61,916 bases of DNA, from positions 1 through 61,916 of the forward strand of contig MNJR01000027.1 of NCBI GenBank assembly GCA_001920415.1, written 5' to 3'. This document shows, in pieces, positions 25,634-33,166 of the stretch. The notes under the pieces were generated by a model. That model was not told the origin of the DNA. It made no database searches and saw nothing but the letters and a program-made list of their open reading frames with translations. The number at the start of each line of letters is the position of its first letter. The stretch's first letter is position 1. Source of the stretch: Acidobacteria bacterium 13_1_20CM_3_53_8. GTDB taxonomy: Bacteria > Acidobacteriota > Blastocatellia > Pyrinomonadales > Pyrinomonadaceae. The translations under genes were made by a program, and so were the position numbers.

Positions 25634-26458
25634 TTATATCTCTGTCCACGGCGTAGGCTCTTTGGCGAACGAGAGTGTGATTTCCGTCTCGGCTTGAAAG
25701 AGCGGCGAGCGCTCGCGCAGCGCCATCTCTGCGGAGATTTTGGCGACGTATGGATTGTTGGCGCGTTGCGAGAGGTGAGCCAAAACAATGTGACGCGCAG
25801 CGCCGTCGAAGCCTTCGCGCAGCCAGTCTGCAACGTCTTCGTTTGATAGATGCCCTGTGCGAGAAAGTATTCGCTGCTTCAGTTCCCAAGGATAGACTTC
25901 GCAAGCTTTTAGCATGTCGCGGCTGTGGTTCGATTCGATGACGATTGCGGCGCAGTCTTTCAATCGTTCTGTAATCAGCGTGGTGATGTGCCCGAAATCC
26001 ATTAAGGTCGCTACGCGCACGCCTTCATGCGTGGCTACGAAGCCGAAGTTGTCTGCTGCGTCGTGCGGGATTGTGAAGGGATGAAAATCAATCGAGCCAA
26101 TGCGAAAGTCACAGCTTGATTCAATCTCTTCTACGCGGTCGCGCAATGCGTCTGCGCGCTTGCGCGGTTCGTCTTTAGCCGAGCGATGATACTCGCCCAG
26201 ATAAGCTTCGCGCGTCCTTTCGGAGATATAAACAGGACAGTTCAAGCTCTTCAACAGAACGCGCAGGCCGCCAGCATGATCGCTGTGCTCATGTGTAATC
26301 AGCACGCCATCAAGGCTTGATATATCTTCGCCAACAAGCGACAAACGCCGCACAATCTCTTTCGCGCTCAATCCAGCGTCAACGAGCACGCGCGTCTCAT
26401 TCGCGCAGATTAAAACCGCGTTGCCAGTCGAGCCGCTGCCTAGAACTGTAAATCGCAT
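25634..26458 (-). CDS. metallo-beta-lactamase-fold hydrolase, YycJ/WalJ-like
   Basis: 274 residues from ATG at 26458; the extra N-terminal residues of the longer ORF (such as SRLQTPDFF) are read from the ACTCCAG repeat. Starts MRFTVLGSGSTGNAVLI. The metal-binding motif HEHSDH is at residues 56-61, and DFGHITTLI and NHSRDML are conserved in the YycJ group. Such proteins are cytosolic metal-dependent hydrolases, suggested to act as nucleases or in cell-wall-linked signalling in Firmicutes; the role here is unknown. No Shine-Dalgarno is seen: the repeat is directly upstream. Confidence 0.88.
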   Translation of the reverse strand: MRFTVLGSGSTGNAVLICANETRVLVDAGLSAKEIVRRLSLVGEDISSLDGVLITHEHSDHAGGLRVLLKSLNCPVYISERTREAYLGEYHRSAKDEPRKRADALRDRVEEIESSCDFRIGSIDFHPFTIPHDAADNFGFVATHEGVRVATLMDFGHITTLITERLKDCAAIVIESNHSRDMLKACEVYPWELKQRILSRTGHLSNEDVADWLREGFDGAARHIVLAHLSQRANNPYVAKISAEMALRERSPLFQAETEITLSFAKEPTPWTEI

Positions 26459-26462
26459 AAAA

Positions 26463-26557
26463 AAGTCTGGAGTCTGGAGTCTAGAGTCTGGAGTCAAAAG
26501 CAAAAGACTGTTTTCTATCTTTTGACTCCAGACTCTAGACTCCAGACCCCAGACTTT
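26463..26557. repeat. fold-back repeat, ACTCCAG family
   Basis: Left arm GTCTGGA, GTCTGGA, GTCTAGA, GTCTGGA; right arm ACTCCAG, ACTCTAG, ACTCCAG, ACCCCAG; the loop starts CAAAAGCAAAAG. Each arm has one unit with a single transition. It forms the leader of the YycJ-like gene. Same family as the insert in purL. Confidence 0.93.
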
Positions 26558-26582
26558 CTTTAGCTTAAATGAGAAACGTTAA

Positions 26583-27782
26583 TTACTCAACCGAGAGCTT
26601 GGAGACTTTGTTTCGGCTGAGGACGAAAAGATTGTTGGCGGCGTCGAACGTCATTGCGTTGACGCTGTGCGGCGCTTTGATTGTTTTGAGAAGACGCCCG
26701 TCTGCGGCGAAGACTTGAATCTCGAAGCTGGAAGAGTCGCTGACGTATATGCGGCTCTGGTTATCAACAGCGATTGCGTTGGGCATCTTGAATTGTCCGG
26801 GCGAGTTGCCGCTGCTGCCGAATTTTCCTGTAAATCTTCCGTCGGGCGAGAACCGGTAAACGGCAATGTCTTCATCATCGTAGTAGTGCATGCCGTAAAG
26901 AGCGCCGAGCGCGTAGAGCGCGAAAGTGTTGCCTGTACCATCAACCGCAAGTCGGAAAGCTTCAGGCGGAACAGATTTTCCCAAAACGGCGCTGGCAAAT
27001 TTGTTCGTGCGCTTGAGCAGTCGGCCATGCGAATCCAGACGAATCAAATCATCGTTGCTTTTCGATGAAACGATCATGTAGCTGCCGTCCGACATGAGCA
27101 CGCAATCTTCAACGGCTTCACCACCTGGTTCCTCGCCAACAAATGCGCCGCTCGCCCCGTCGAATTTCATGAAAGTTCCGGCGACGACCGCGTAGATGTT
27201 GCCCGCGCGATCCGCAACGAGGCGGGTTGGCCCATCATGCAGTCGCGTGTGATTGCGAGTCTCCGTTGGTATCTTCCACACGCTCAGAAGCTTTCCCTGA
27301 GAATCGAATTTTTGTATACGCAGGCTGTCGTCCGCGACGAATATGTTGCCAGCGCCGTCAACGGCTATAGCCCCCGCGCGTTTGAAAAGCCCGTCGCCCG
27401 TTCCTTCTCCCCCGAAACTTAGAAGAACGGGCGCGCCTGCGTTCGCACCTTTAGGCGTCGTGCTAGGTTTCGGTGTAGAGGCTTGCGGCCTGATGCTGGG
27501 AGGCACAAAGCTAGATACTGTTCGTTGCACGCCACGCATAATCAGGAAGGTAGAGATGAGAGGAATGCTAATCATCAGCAGTATGAACAGACCTATTATG
27601 CTGAAGATAATTATAAAAGGCTTAGAAGATACTTTTTGAACAGGCACAGGTTGCGGCACGCGCGGTCGAATGCTCTCCGGCGCGATTACGGTCGAGCCGC
27701 AGTAAGCGCATTTCAGGGTAGTTCCAGCGGATTGCTCGGTCTGAAGGGACGCCCCACACTCAGGGCAGGCGAAAGATTCCAT
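26583..27782 (-). CDS. zinc-ribbon, membrane and NHL-repeat protein
   Basis: 399 residues. N-terminal zinc ribbon CPECGAS and CAYCGST (Cys at 6, 9 and 25, 28), then a transmembrane segment around 57-85 (IIIFSIIGLFILLMISIPLIS). The outer domain from about 125 has NHL/beta-propeller units (GDGLFKRAGAIAVDGAGNIF, APNAIAVDNQSRIYVSD-like repeats). NHL propellers bind other proteins or carbohydrates, so it may be a sensor or binding platform spanning the membrane. It shares the zinc-ribbon plus TM layout with the protein at 11773. Function otherwise unknown. Confidence 0.82.
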   Translation of the reverse strand: MESFACPECGASLQTEQSAGTTLKCAYCGSTVIAPESIRPRVPQPVPVQKVSSKPFIIIFSIIGLFILLMISIPLISTFLIMRGVQRTVSSFVPPSIRPQASTPKPSTTPKGANAGAPVLLSFGGEGTGDGLFKRAGAIAVDGAGNIFVADDSLRIQKFDSQGKLLSVWKIPTETRNHTRLHDGPTRLVADRAGNIYAVVAGTFMKFDGASGAFVGEEPGGEAVEDCVLMSDGSYMIVSSKSNDDLIRLDSHGRLLKRTNKFASAVLGKSVPPEAFRLAVDGTGNTFALYALGALYGMHYYDDEDIAVYRFSPDGRFTGKFGSSGNSPGQFKMPNAIAVDNQSRIYVSDSSSFEIQVFAADGRLLKTIKAPHSVNAMTFDAANNLFVLSRNKVSKLSVE

Positions 27783-27786
27783 AGTT

Positions 27787-27894
27787 TGGTAAATGGTAAA
27801 TGGTGAATGGTAAATGGACGAAAAGCCGTGAATCGTAAATCATGAATAGAAAGAGCAAGCTCTTCATCTTCCATTTACCATTCACCATTTACCA
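27787..27894. repeat. fold-back repeat, GGTAAAT family
   Basis: Left arm GGTAAAT, GGTAAAT, GGTGAAT, GGTAAAT; right arm ATTTACC, ATTCACC, ATTTACC. The loop carries a further weak heptamer run (CGTGAAT, CGTAAAT, CATGAAT) and GAAAAGCC. It lies between the M16 peptidase stop and the start of the NHL gene. Confidence 0.93.
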
Positions 27895-27898
27895 ATCC

Positions 27899-29179
27899 TC
27901 ATATTTCTAAGCGCGAGCGATCCACTTTGAAGCCGTTGAGGTTGCCGAGCGCTGCGAGCGCGACCCGTTCAGAGTTGAAAAAGGTGCGCGCGATGTGTTG
28001 CGCGTCTTCGGGCGTGACGGCTTCGACGCGCGCTATGATTTCGTCGGGCGGGATGCGGCGACCATGAATTATCTCTTGGCGAGCGAGCGCTCCGGCGCGC
28101 ACGTTGGAAGATTCAAGGCCGAGCAGCACAGACGAGATCGTCTGATCTTTGACGAGTTGAAGCTCATCCTGCGTCACGCCCTCGCGCACGGCTCGTCGAA
28201 GCTCTTTCAAAGAGAGATCAAGAACTTCGTCCAATTGCGCGGGCGAAGTTCCCGCGTAGATTGAGAAAATGCCCACGTCCGAGAATGCGCTGCCGCCAGC
28301 GCCAACGGCGTAAGCCAACCCGCGCTCCTCGCGTATTGACTGCCAGAGTCTGCTGCTGGTGCCACCGCCAATGATTGAGCCAAGCATGCTTGCCGCGTAA
28401 CGCTCATCGCTTCTGGCATCAGGCCAGGGCGTAGCGATTATCAGGTGCGCCTGCTCAAGCTCGCTCTTGCGCTCTATGATAATAGGCGCGGCGGGCACGG
28501 GGCTGTCCGATTGTGCCAACGGCGTTGGCTTAGCTTCTGACGAATCGGTTTCGTTAAAAACTCGCGCGGCGAGTTCGACCAATGTCTGATGTGTGACGTT
28601 TCCGGCGGCGGCGATGACAAGATTGTGCGCAGCATATTCGAGCGCGTGATACTTTGCGGTCTTCTCGCGGTTGAAGGTTGAGACGGTTGCTTCCGTTCCT
28701 TCAATCGGGCGACCTAAGGAGTGATTCGGAAAATAAGCTGCGTTGAAAAGCTCGCCAAGGAATTCGTCTGGCGTGTCCTCGACCATCTTCATCTCTTCGA
28801 TGATGACGCGCTGCTCGCGCAGAAGGTCTTCGTCAACGAAGCGCGGGTGAGCCAGCATGTCCGCTATCAGATCGAACGCCGATTCGAGCGCAGTGTCCAC
28901 AACCTTCATAGTGAACCCGGTCATCTCCTGCGAAGTGAATGCATCGAAGTGCCCGCCCAATCGGTCGCTCTCAACTGCTATGTCCAGCGCCGAGCGTCGC
29001 TCTGTGCCTTTGAAGACAGCGTGCTCTATGAAGTGGCAGATGCCGTTCAAATCCTCTGTCTCGTGGCGCGACCCGCGCCTTACCCATATGCCGATGGTGA
29101 CCGAGCGCAAGCCCGGCATGTGCTCTGACAAAATTGTGACGCCGTTCGGGAGTCTTGTAGCTTGAACCTGATCTATCAT
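27899..29179 (-). CDS. M16-family zinc metallopeptidase (processing-peptidase-like)
   Basis: 426 residues from ATG at 29179; a TTG six codons earlier is the alternative. The inverted zinc motif HFIEH (His49, Glu52, His53) with the downstream Glu of EQRVIIEEMKMVEDTP is typical of M16 (pitrilysin/mitochondrial processing peptidase) enzymes. ATRLPNGVTILSE and GRPIEGTEATVS are conserved in bacterial processing-peptidase-like proteins. Two M16 domains are present, the second lacking the metal site, as is usual. Probably cytosolic, no signal peptide. The C-terminal end is 4 nt from a fold-back repeat. Confidence 0.92.
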   Translation of the reverse strand: MIDQVQATRLPNGVTILSEHMPGLRSVTIGIWVRRGSRHETEDLNGICHFIEHAVFKGTERRSALDIAVESDRLGGHFDAFTSQEMTGFTMKVVDTALESAFDLIADMLAHPRFVDEDLLREQRVIIEEMKMVEDTPDEFLGELFNAAYFPNHSLGRPIEGTEATVSTFNREKTAKYHALEYAAHNLVIAAAGNVTHQTLVELAARVFNETDSSEAKPTPLAQSDSPVPAAPIIIERKSELEQAHLIIATPWPDARSDERYAASMLGSIIGGGTSSRLWQSIREERGLAYAVGAGGSAFSDVGIFSIYAGTSPAQLDEVLDLSLKELRRAVREGVTQDELQLVKDQTISSVLLGLESSNVRAGALARQEIIHGRRIPPDEIIARVEAVTPEDAQHIARTFFNSERVALAALGNLNGFKVDRSRLEI

Positions 29180-29290
29180 TTCTTGATTTACTATCAAAAG
29201 GTGCGAATAAAAGAGGCGCGCATTTCATAAAAAGCTCACGCCGTTTGAGAAAACATCCTAACACGCTGAAAAATTGGCGGCAAACGATGA

Positions 29291-29382
29291 AACAGTTTTC
29301 AGTTTTTAGTTTTAAGTTTTCAGTTAAAAGCCTGCTCGCTTCTTTCTGAAAACTGAAAACTAAAAACTGAAAACTGCTCTTA
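29291..29382. repeat. fold-back repeat, GTTTTCA family
   Basis: Units GTTTTCA, GTTTTTA, GTTTTAA, GTTTTCA and inverse. The loop TTAAAAGCCTGCTCGCTTCT differs from the one at 11111 by about one base. The outer edge ATAAGAGCAG supplies the TAA stop of the beta-helix gene. Confidence 0.93.
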
Positions 29383-30648
29383 TTGTGTATTGCCTGCAAG
29401 CGTGAAGCCTCTGTTGTTGCGATAAATGTTTCTGCGGGACGCTCCCGAAACTACTATCCTCGCATCAACAGAACCCGAACCGCTGTAAGTAAAAGTGTTC
29501 CCCTCTATACGGCTATCTGAGACGTTGTTGACGATGAATCCCGGAATGCCGCCGCCGCCTACGTCCGTCATCTGGTTGTCAACGATTGTAACGTGCGAGC
29601 AACCGTCAAGGTTGACGCCCGCCTGCCCTGTGCGCCGTATGACGTTGTTCCTAACGGTCACATCACGCATTGTCACGCCTATGAGGTAGACGCCGTTGCT
29701 CAAAATGGTTGTGACCGTGCCCTGGTTCGTGCCGCCTATAATGGTGTTGTTCTCGACAAGTATTGGGCCAACGAAATGCGTTCCTGAACCTGACTGCACA
29801 ACTATGCCGTTGCCGGTCGTAGGAACCTCCGACTCTCTTACGTCAATCAGATTATTCCTGACTGTAACGTTCTCAATATGATCCGTACTTTCGTTCGGCT
29901 CAAGATCAATGTTCGTGGAGCCTGGGCCGCCCCTCTGGCCTGAAGCCAGAAACTTGTTGCCCTCGAAAAGTATGTTCCTGCCGTTGACCACAGCCAGATT
30001 CTGCGACGCAACGCGCGTGAACAGGCAGTTAATCACCTTAGAGTTTTCCGCAAGGTTTCCCAAATATGAAGAGCCGCCGAGCGCTATGCCTATGGAGCGC
30101 GTCCCGTTGATCCAGACTCTTTCGACCGTACAACCCGAACAATTGCCCAGAGAGATTGCCTGCTGCGCGGAATCGAAGCCACTGTTCGCGCCTCTTATCT
30201 GTAAATCGCGTATGAGCAGGCCAGAGTCCGCGTCGCCATTGCGAACCGAGTGGTTGAAAGCGATGATGACTGTGAACTGTCTGGGCGCGGTTGATTCCGT
30301 GATGATGGAATTCCAGCCAGAGCCAATGACAGAAGAGCGCGGCTTTAGAAGAATCGGGGGCGCGGTCGTTCTTGTAACGTACGTTCCGGGCAGCAGTCGC
30401 AAGGTGTGATCCGAAGAGATAATGACCTGCGTGGAGATAGTACCTCCGCCGCTCACAGTTATCTCGCCGGGCGCGCTGCCCAATGCCCTATCTGCGGCGT
30501 TAATCTTTGCGCCAATGTCTGCGCCCGGATACTGGTTGGCATTTACAACTCTAACTCTCTGGCGCGAAGTCCCTTGAGCGAAAACGAATCCCTCGAACGC
30601 TAGAGCGAGCGCGAGCAGCATTGCTGTTAATCTTGAAGTATTAAGCAT
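29380..30648 (-). CDS. secreted right-handed parallel beta-helix protein
   Basis: 422 residues. A signal peptide (MLLALALAFEGFVFAQ) precedes a region with many short repeats of the kind NGIVVQSG, VTVRNNVI, VTIVDNQM, SRIEGNTF, typical of the parallel beta-helix fold (pectate-lyase-like, PbH1 repeats). Residues 20-45 include VVNANQYPGADIGAKINAAD, which is the start of many pectate-lyase-3 domains. No lyase active-site pattern is identifiable, so it may bind or modify polysaccharide outside the cell. The stop codon is the edge of a fold-back repeat. Confidence 0.83.
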   Translation of the reverse strand: MLNTSRLTAMLLALALAFEGFVFAQGTSRQRVRVVNANQYPGADIGAKINAADRALGSAPGEITVSGGGTISTQVIISSDHTLRLLPGTYVTRTTAPPILLKPRSSVIGSGWNSIITESTAPRQFTVIIAFNHSVRNGDADSGLLIRDLQIRGANSGFDSAQQAISLGNCSGCTVERVWINGTRSIGIALGGSSYLGNLAENSKVINCLFTRVASQNLAVVNGRNILFEGNKFLASGQRGGPGSTNIDLEPNESTDHIENVTVRNNLIDVRESEVPTTGNGIVVQSGSGTHFVGPILVENNTIIGGTNQGTVTTILSNGVYLIGVTMRDVTVRNNVIRRTGQAGVNLDGCSHVTIVDNQMTDVGGGGIPGFIVNNVSDSRIEGNTFTYSGSGSVDARIVVSGASRRNIYRNNRGFTLAGNTQ

Positions 30649-30761
30649 AAAATTTTTCGGGAGAGAGCTAACGTACCATAAAATCGAAGCCTTGGCATCT
30701 ACACCGAAATGCTATTGGAAGAGAACAGCGCCCCTTGAACGCTTGCAGTGGACTGCACTTT

Positions 30762-30791
30762 TTGTCGCTCTCATTTGCATCTTGCTATAAA
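30762..30791 (+). promoter_or_regulatory. candidate sigma-70 type promoter upstream of outer-membrane barrel gene
   Basis: TTGTCG and TATAAA separated by 18 nt. They lie about 280 nt upstream of the ATG at 31073, leaving a long leader. No other gene is supported between 30649 and 31072. Based on consensus match only. Confidence 0.35.
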
Positions 30792-31072
30792 ATTCAGCCG
30801 TACTATCTTGACACCCTTCACTACATTGGCGGAAAATGTCCGTTCTCAAGCGGGTTAGGGCTGTTCGTGTGCCCGCGTATCTGTTCGACGGGTCAGATAG
30901 ATGTTCTCAGGAACAGTGGCAGGCAACCAAATCCCCGTTGACTTGTCATCTGAGATAGCAAATAAAGGTCTCTCCAAAATTGTACGTGGCTTTTGAAAGA
31001 CGGTTTCGCTTGAGGACGCGCTGGCGTTGCGCTTTCGGTGTAGCGTCTGCGCGGCTCGGAGGTTTGGCCGCG

Positions 31073-32824
31073 ATGAGAAAAGCTTTACGCGCAAGTTTGA
31101 CTCTGCTGGTGCTGGCCGCAATTGGGGCGGCCAGCGCGCCGCACGCTCTTGCTGGCGGCGCTCGCAACTCCCTCGCTACAATCACAGGAACGGTCAGGGA
31201 CAGCCGTGGCAATGCTGTCGCGGGCGCAGTAATCTCCCTGCTCAGGGAAGGCGCTGGTGAGGTGGTCAGGCAGACGCGAAGCTCCGCCGATGGCTCTTTC
31301 GCAACACGCGTAGCGCCCGGTCGCTACAGCCTTCGCGCCGTTGCCTATGGCTTCAACGACGCGCTCTTCACAGCCGTTCAGGTCTATCCTTCCGACGAAC
31401 TCGTCTATCGTTTCAATCTGGAACCGGCAGGGCAGGGGCGCACCGTCCCTGAGAGGCGCAGAGATCGCAACGACCCGCGCTATCGTGTGCGCGGGGCGCA
31501 GGCGCGCCGCTCTATCTTCCAGATGCGGGAGGGCGAAGACAATCAGGTCGCTCTGGGCGAGGACGTGGGGGATGCTGACTATCCTGAGTCGGTAGCGGTT
31601 GACGCGGACTCAGAGCGCAGGGAGACGAACGCGCGCACCACAGGCGTGGTCGAAACTTATGTTGCAACTTCAAGCGCTACGGTTGGCGCTCCCGTCGCTG
31701 GAATGAACTTCGCAGTCTCGCGTCCCGTAAGCGGAACAGTTGATCTGGTCTTCGCAGGGCAGACAGGCGCGGGGCCGAACGCGCCGCAGCGCCTTGAGAC
31801 CCTGGCGCGCGTGCGTGTGAATGAGCGCCATAGCGTTTCGATTAGCGCTGGCGGGATGCGCGTCAGCGCTACGAATCTGAAGCCGTCGGACGGAACGCTG
31901 GGACAATTCTCTGTGCGAGCAGTTGATGAATGGATTGTGCGCGACGGCGTTGTTATCGTGCTCGGTCTTGACTACTCGAAATTCGTAGGACTGAGTGGAG
32001 CGCACGCCATAAGCCCGCGCCTTGGCGTTCAGTTCGACGCTAACGCGCGCACACGCTTCAAAGCTGCATACGCGCCCGGTGGCGGTAATACGAACCTACA
32101 GAGCCTGGCCAATTTTGAAGACTCGCAGATAGCTTTCAATCAACCCGGGACTCAGCCCGTCGCGCTCGTTGACGGTCGCGCGGTGATGGAGCGCAGCCGC
32201 CGTCTGGAATTCGGCGTTGAAAGAGTTCTTGATGACGAATCGAGCATAGAGACGACTGCATTCTTCGATACGACTTCGGGTCGCGGCGTAGGGCTTCTAA
32301 GCCTTCCCATCAACGCGCTGAACGGTGCGGGTGGTGACGCGCTCTTGAACGTGGCGAACCAGCAGGGAAATGCGCGCGGCCTTCGCGTCGTTTACACGCG
32401 CCACATCACCCGTATACTCAACGCATCGGCAGGCTACTCGTTCGGACGCGGACAGAGCCTTTCGGCGAACGGGTTGAGAAACCCCGCAGAAATTTTCAGC
32501 AACGGATTCTTCCAGACAGCAGCGCTTCAGGTCGGAGCAGACTTGCCCACAGGCACGCGCGTTCACACGGTCTTCCGCTTCAGCCCTCGCGCTACAATCT
32601 TTGCTATTGATCCGTTTGCGGGACGCCTGGCGGTTTACGATCCGTCGCTCAGCATTCTGATAACGCAAGAGCTGCCAAGATTCGGGCTGCCCGTTCGCGC
32701 AGAAGCAGTCATTGATGCGCGAAACCTGCTGGACGTTGGCGCGAGCGCAGACGATGGCGAGAAGGTTCTGTTCACAAATTCTGCGCGTCGCTCCTTGCGC
32801 GGCGGAATCTCTGTCAGGTTCTAA
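31073..32824 (+). CDS. carboxypeptidase-regulatory-domain outer-membrane beta-barrel protein
   Basis: 583 residues from ATG at 31073 (CGGAGG 10 nt upstream). The signal peptide (residues 1-31, ending SAPHALA) is followed by a carboxypeptidase-regulatory-like beta-sandwich (ATITGTVRDSRGNAVAGAVIS, about 38-115). The rest has alternating strands and ends GGISVRF with a C-terminal Phe, the outer-membrane barrel signature. It is shorter than usual TonB-dependent transporters and no plug domain or TonB box is evident. Likely an outer-membrane channel or receptor relative. The TAA stop is the edge of a repeat. Confidence 0.82.
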   Translation: MRKALRASLTLLVLAAIGAASAPHALAGGARNSLATITGTVRDSRGNAVAGAVISLLREGAGEVVRQTRSSADGSFATRVAPGRYSLRAVAYGFNDALFTAVQVYPSDELVYRFNLEPAGQGRTVPERRRDRNDPRYRVRGAQARRSIFQMREGEDNQVALGEDVGDADYPESVAVDADSERRETNARTTGVVETYVATSSATVGAPVAGMNFAVSRPVSGTVDLVFAGQTGAGPNAPQRLETLARVRVNERHSVSISAGGMRVSATNLKPSDGTLGQFSVRAVDEWIVRDGVVIVLGLDYSKFVGLSGAHAISPRLGVQFDANARTRFKAAYAPGGGNTNLQSLANFEDSQIAFNQPGTQPVALVDGRAVMERSRRLEFGVERVLDDESSIETTAFFDTTSGRGVGLLSLPINALNGAGGDALLNVANQQGNARGLRVVYTRHITRILNASAGYSFGRGQSLSANGLRNPAEIFSNGFFQTAALQVGADLPTGTRVHTVFRFSPRATIFAIDPFAGRLAVYDPSLSILITQELPRFGLPVRAEAVIDARNLLDVGASADDGEKVLFTNSARRSLRGGISVRF

Positions 32825-32913
32825 AAGGTTAGGTAAAAAGGGGAAAAGGTGGAAAGGGAAAGAGCATTCTCAGAAGCTCTCCCTTCTAGCCTTCTCCCCT
32901 TTTCCCCTTTTAG
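32822..32913. repeat. fold-back repeat, GGGAAAA family
   Basis: Left arm built of AAAAGG-type units (AAAAAGGGG, AAAAGGTGG) and an inverse right arm (CCTTCTCCCC, TTTTCCCC, TTTTAG). The inner stem is GGGAAAGAGC / GCTCTCCC. Period is less regular than in other families. Confidence 0.8.
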
Positions 32914-33166
32914 ATCATCCTCCAAATTCTCGGACAATTCCGAAAACTTGGATGAGCGCAAGCGCACTTGACTGCCGCGCTCTTCGAGCTAAGAGCGGGC
33001 TGAAAAGGGCGAAATCCTTATGCGCGGTGCGTTGTCAAGGTCGTTTTAAGAATCGCATAGAATCACGGGAAGTAGAAGATTTAATGATAGCTTGCTTGGA
33101 ACATTGCTTGCTTGAAACGAAGCGCGGGTTGGAGTGTGCTCGTCTAGTGGAGAGGCTAATAGTCAA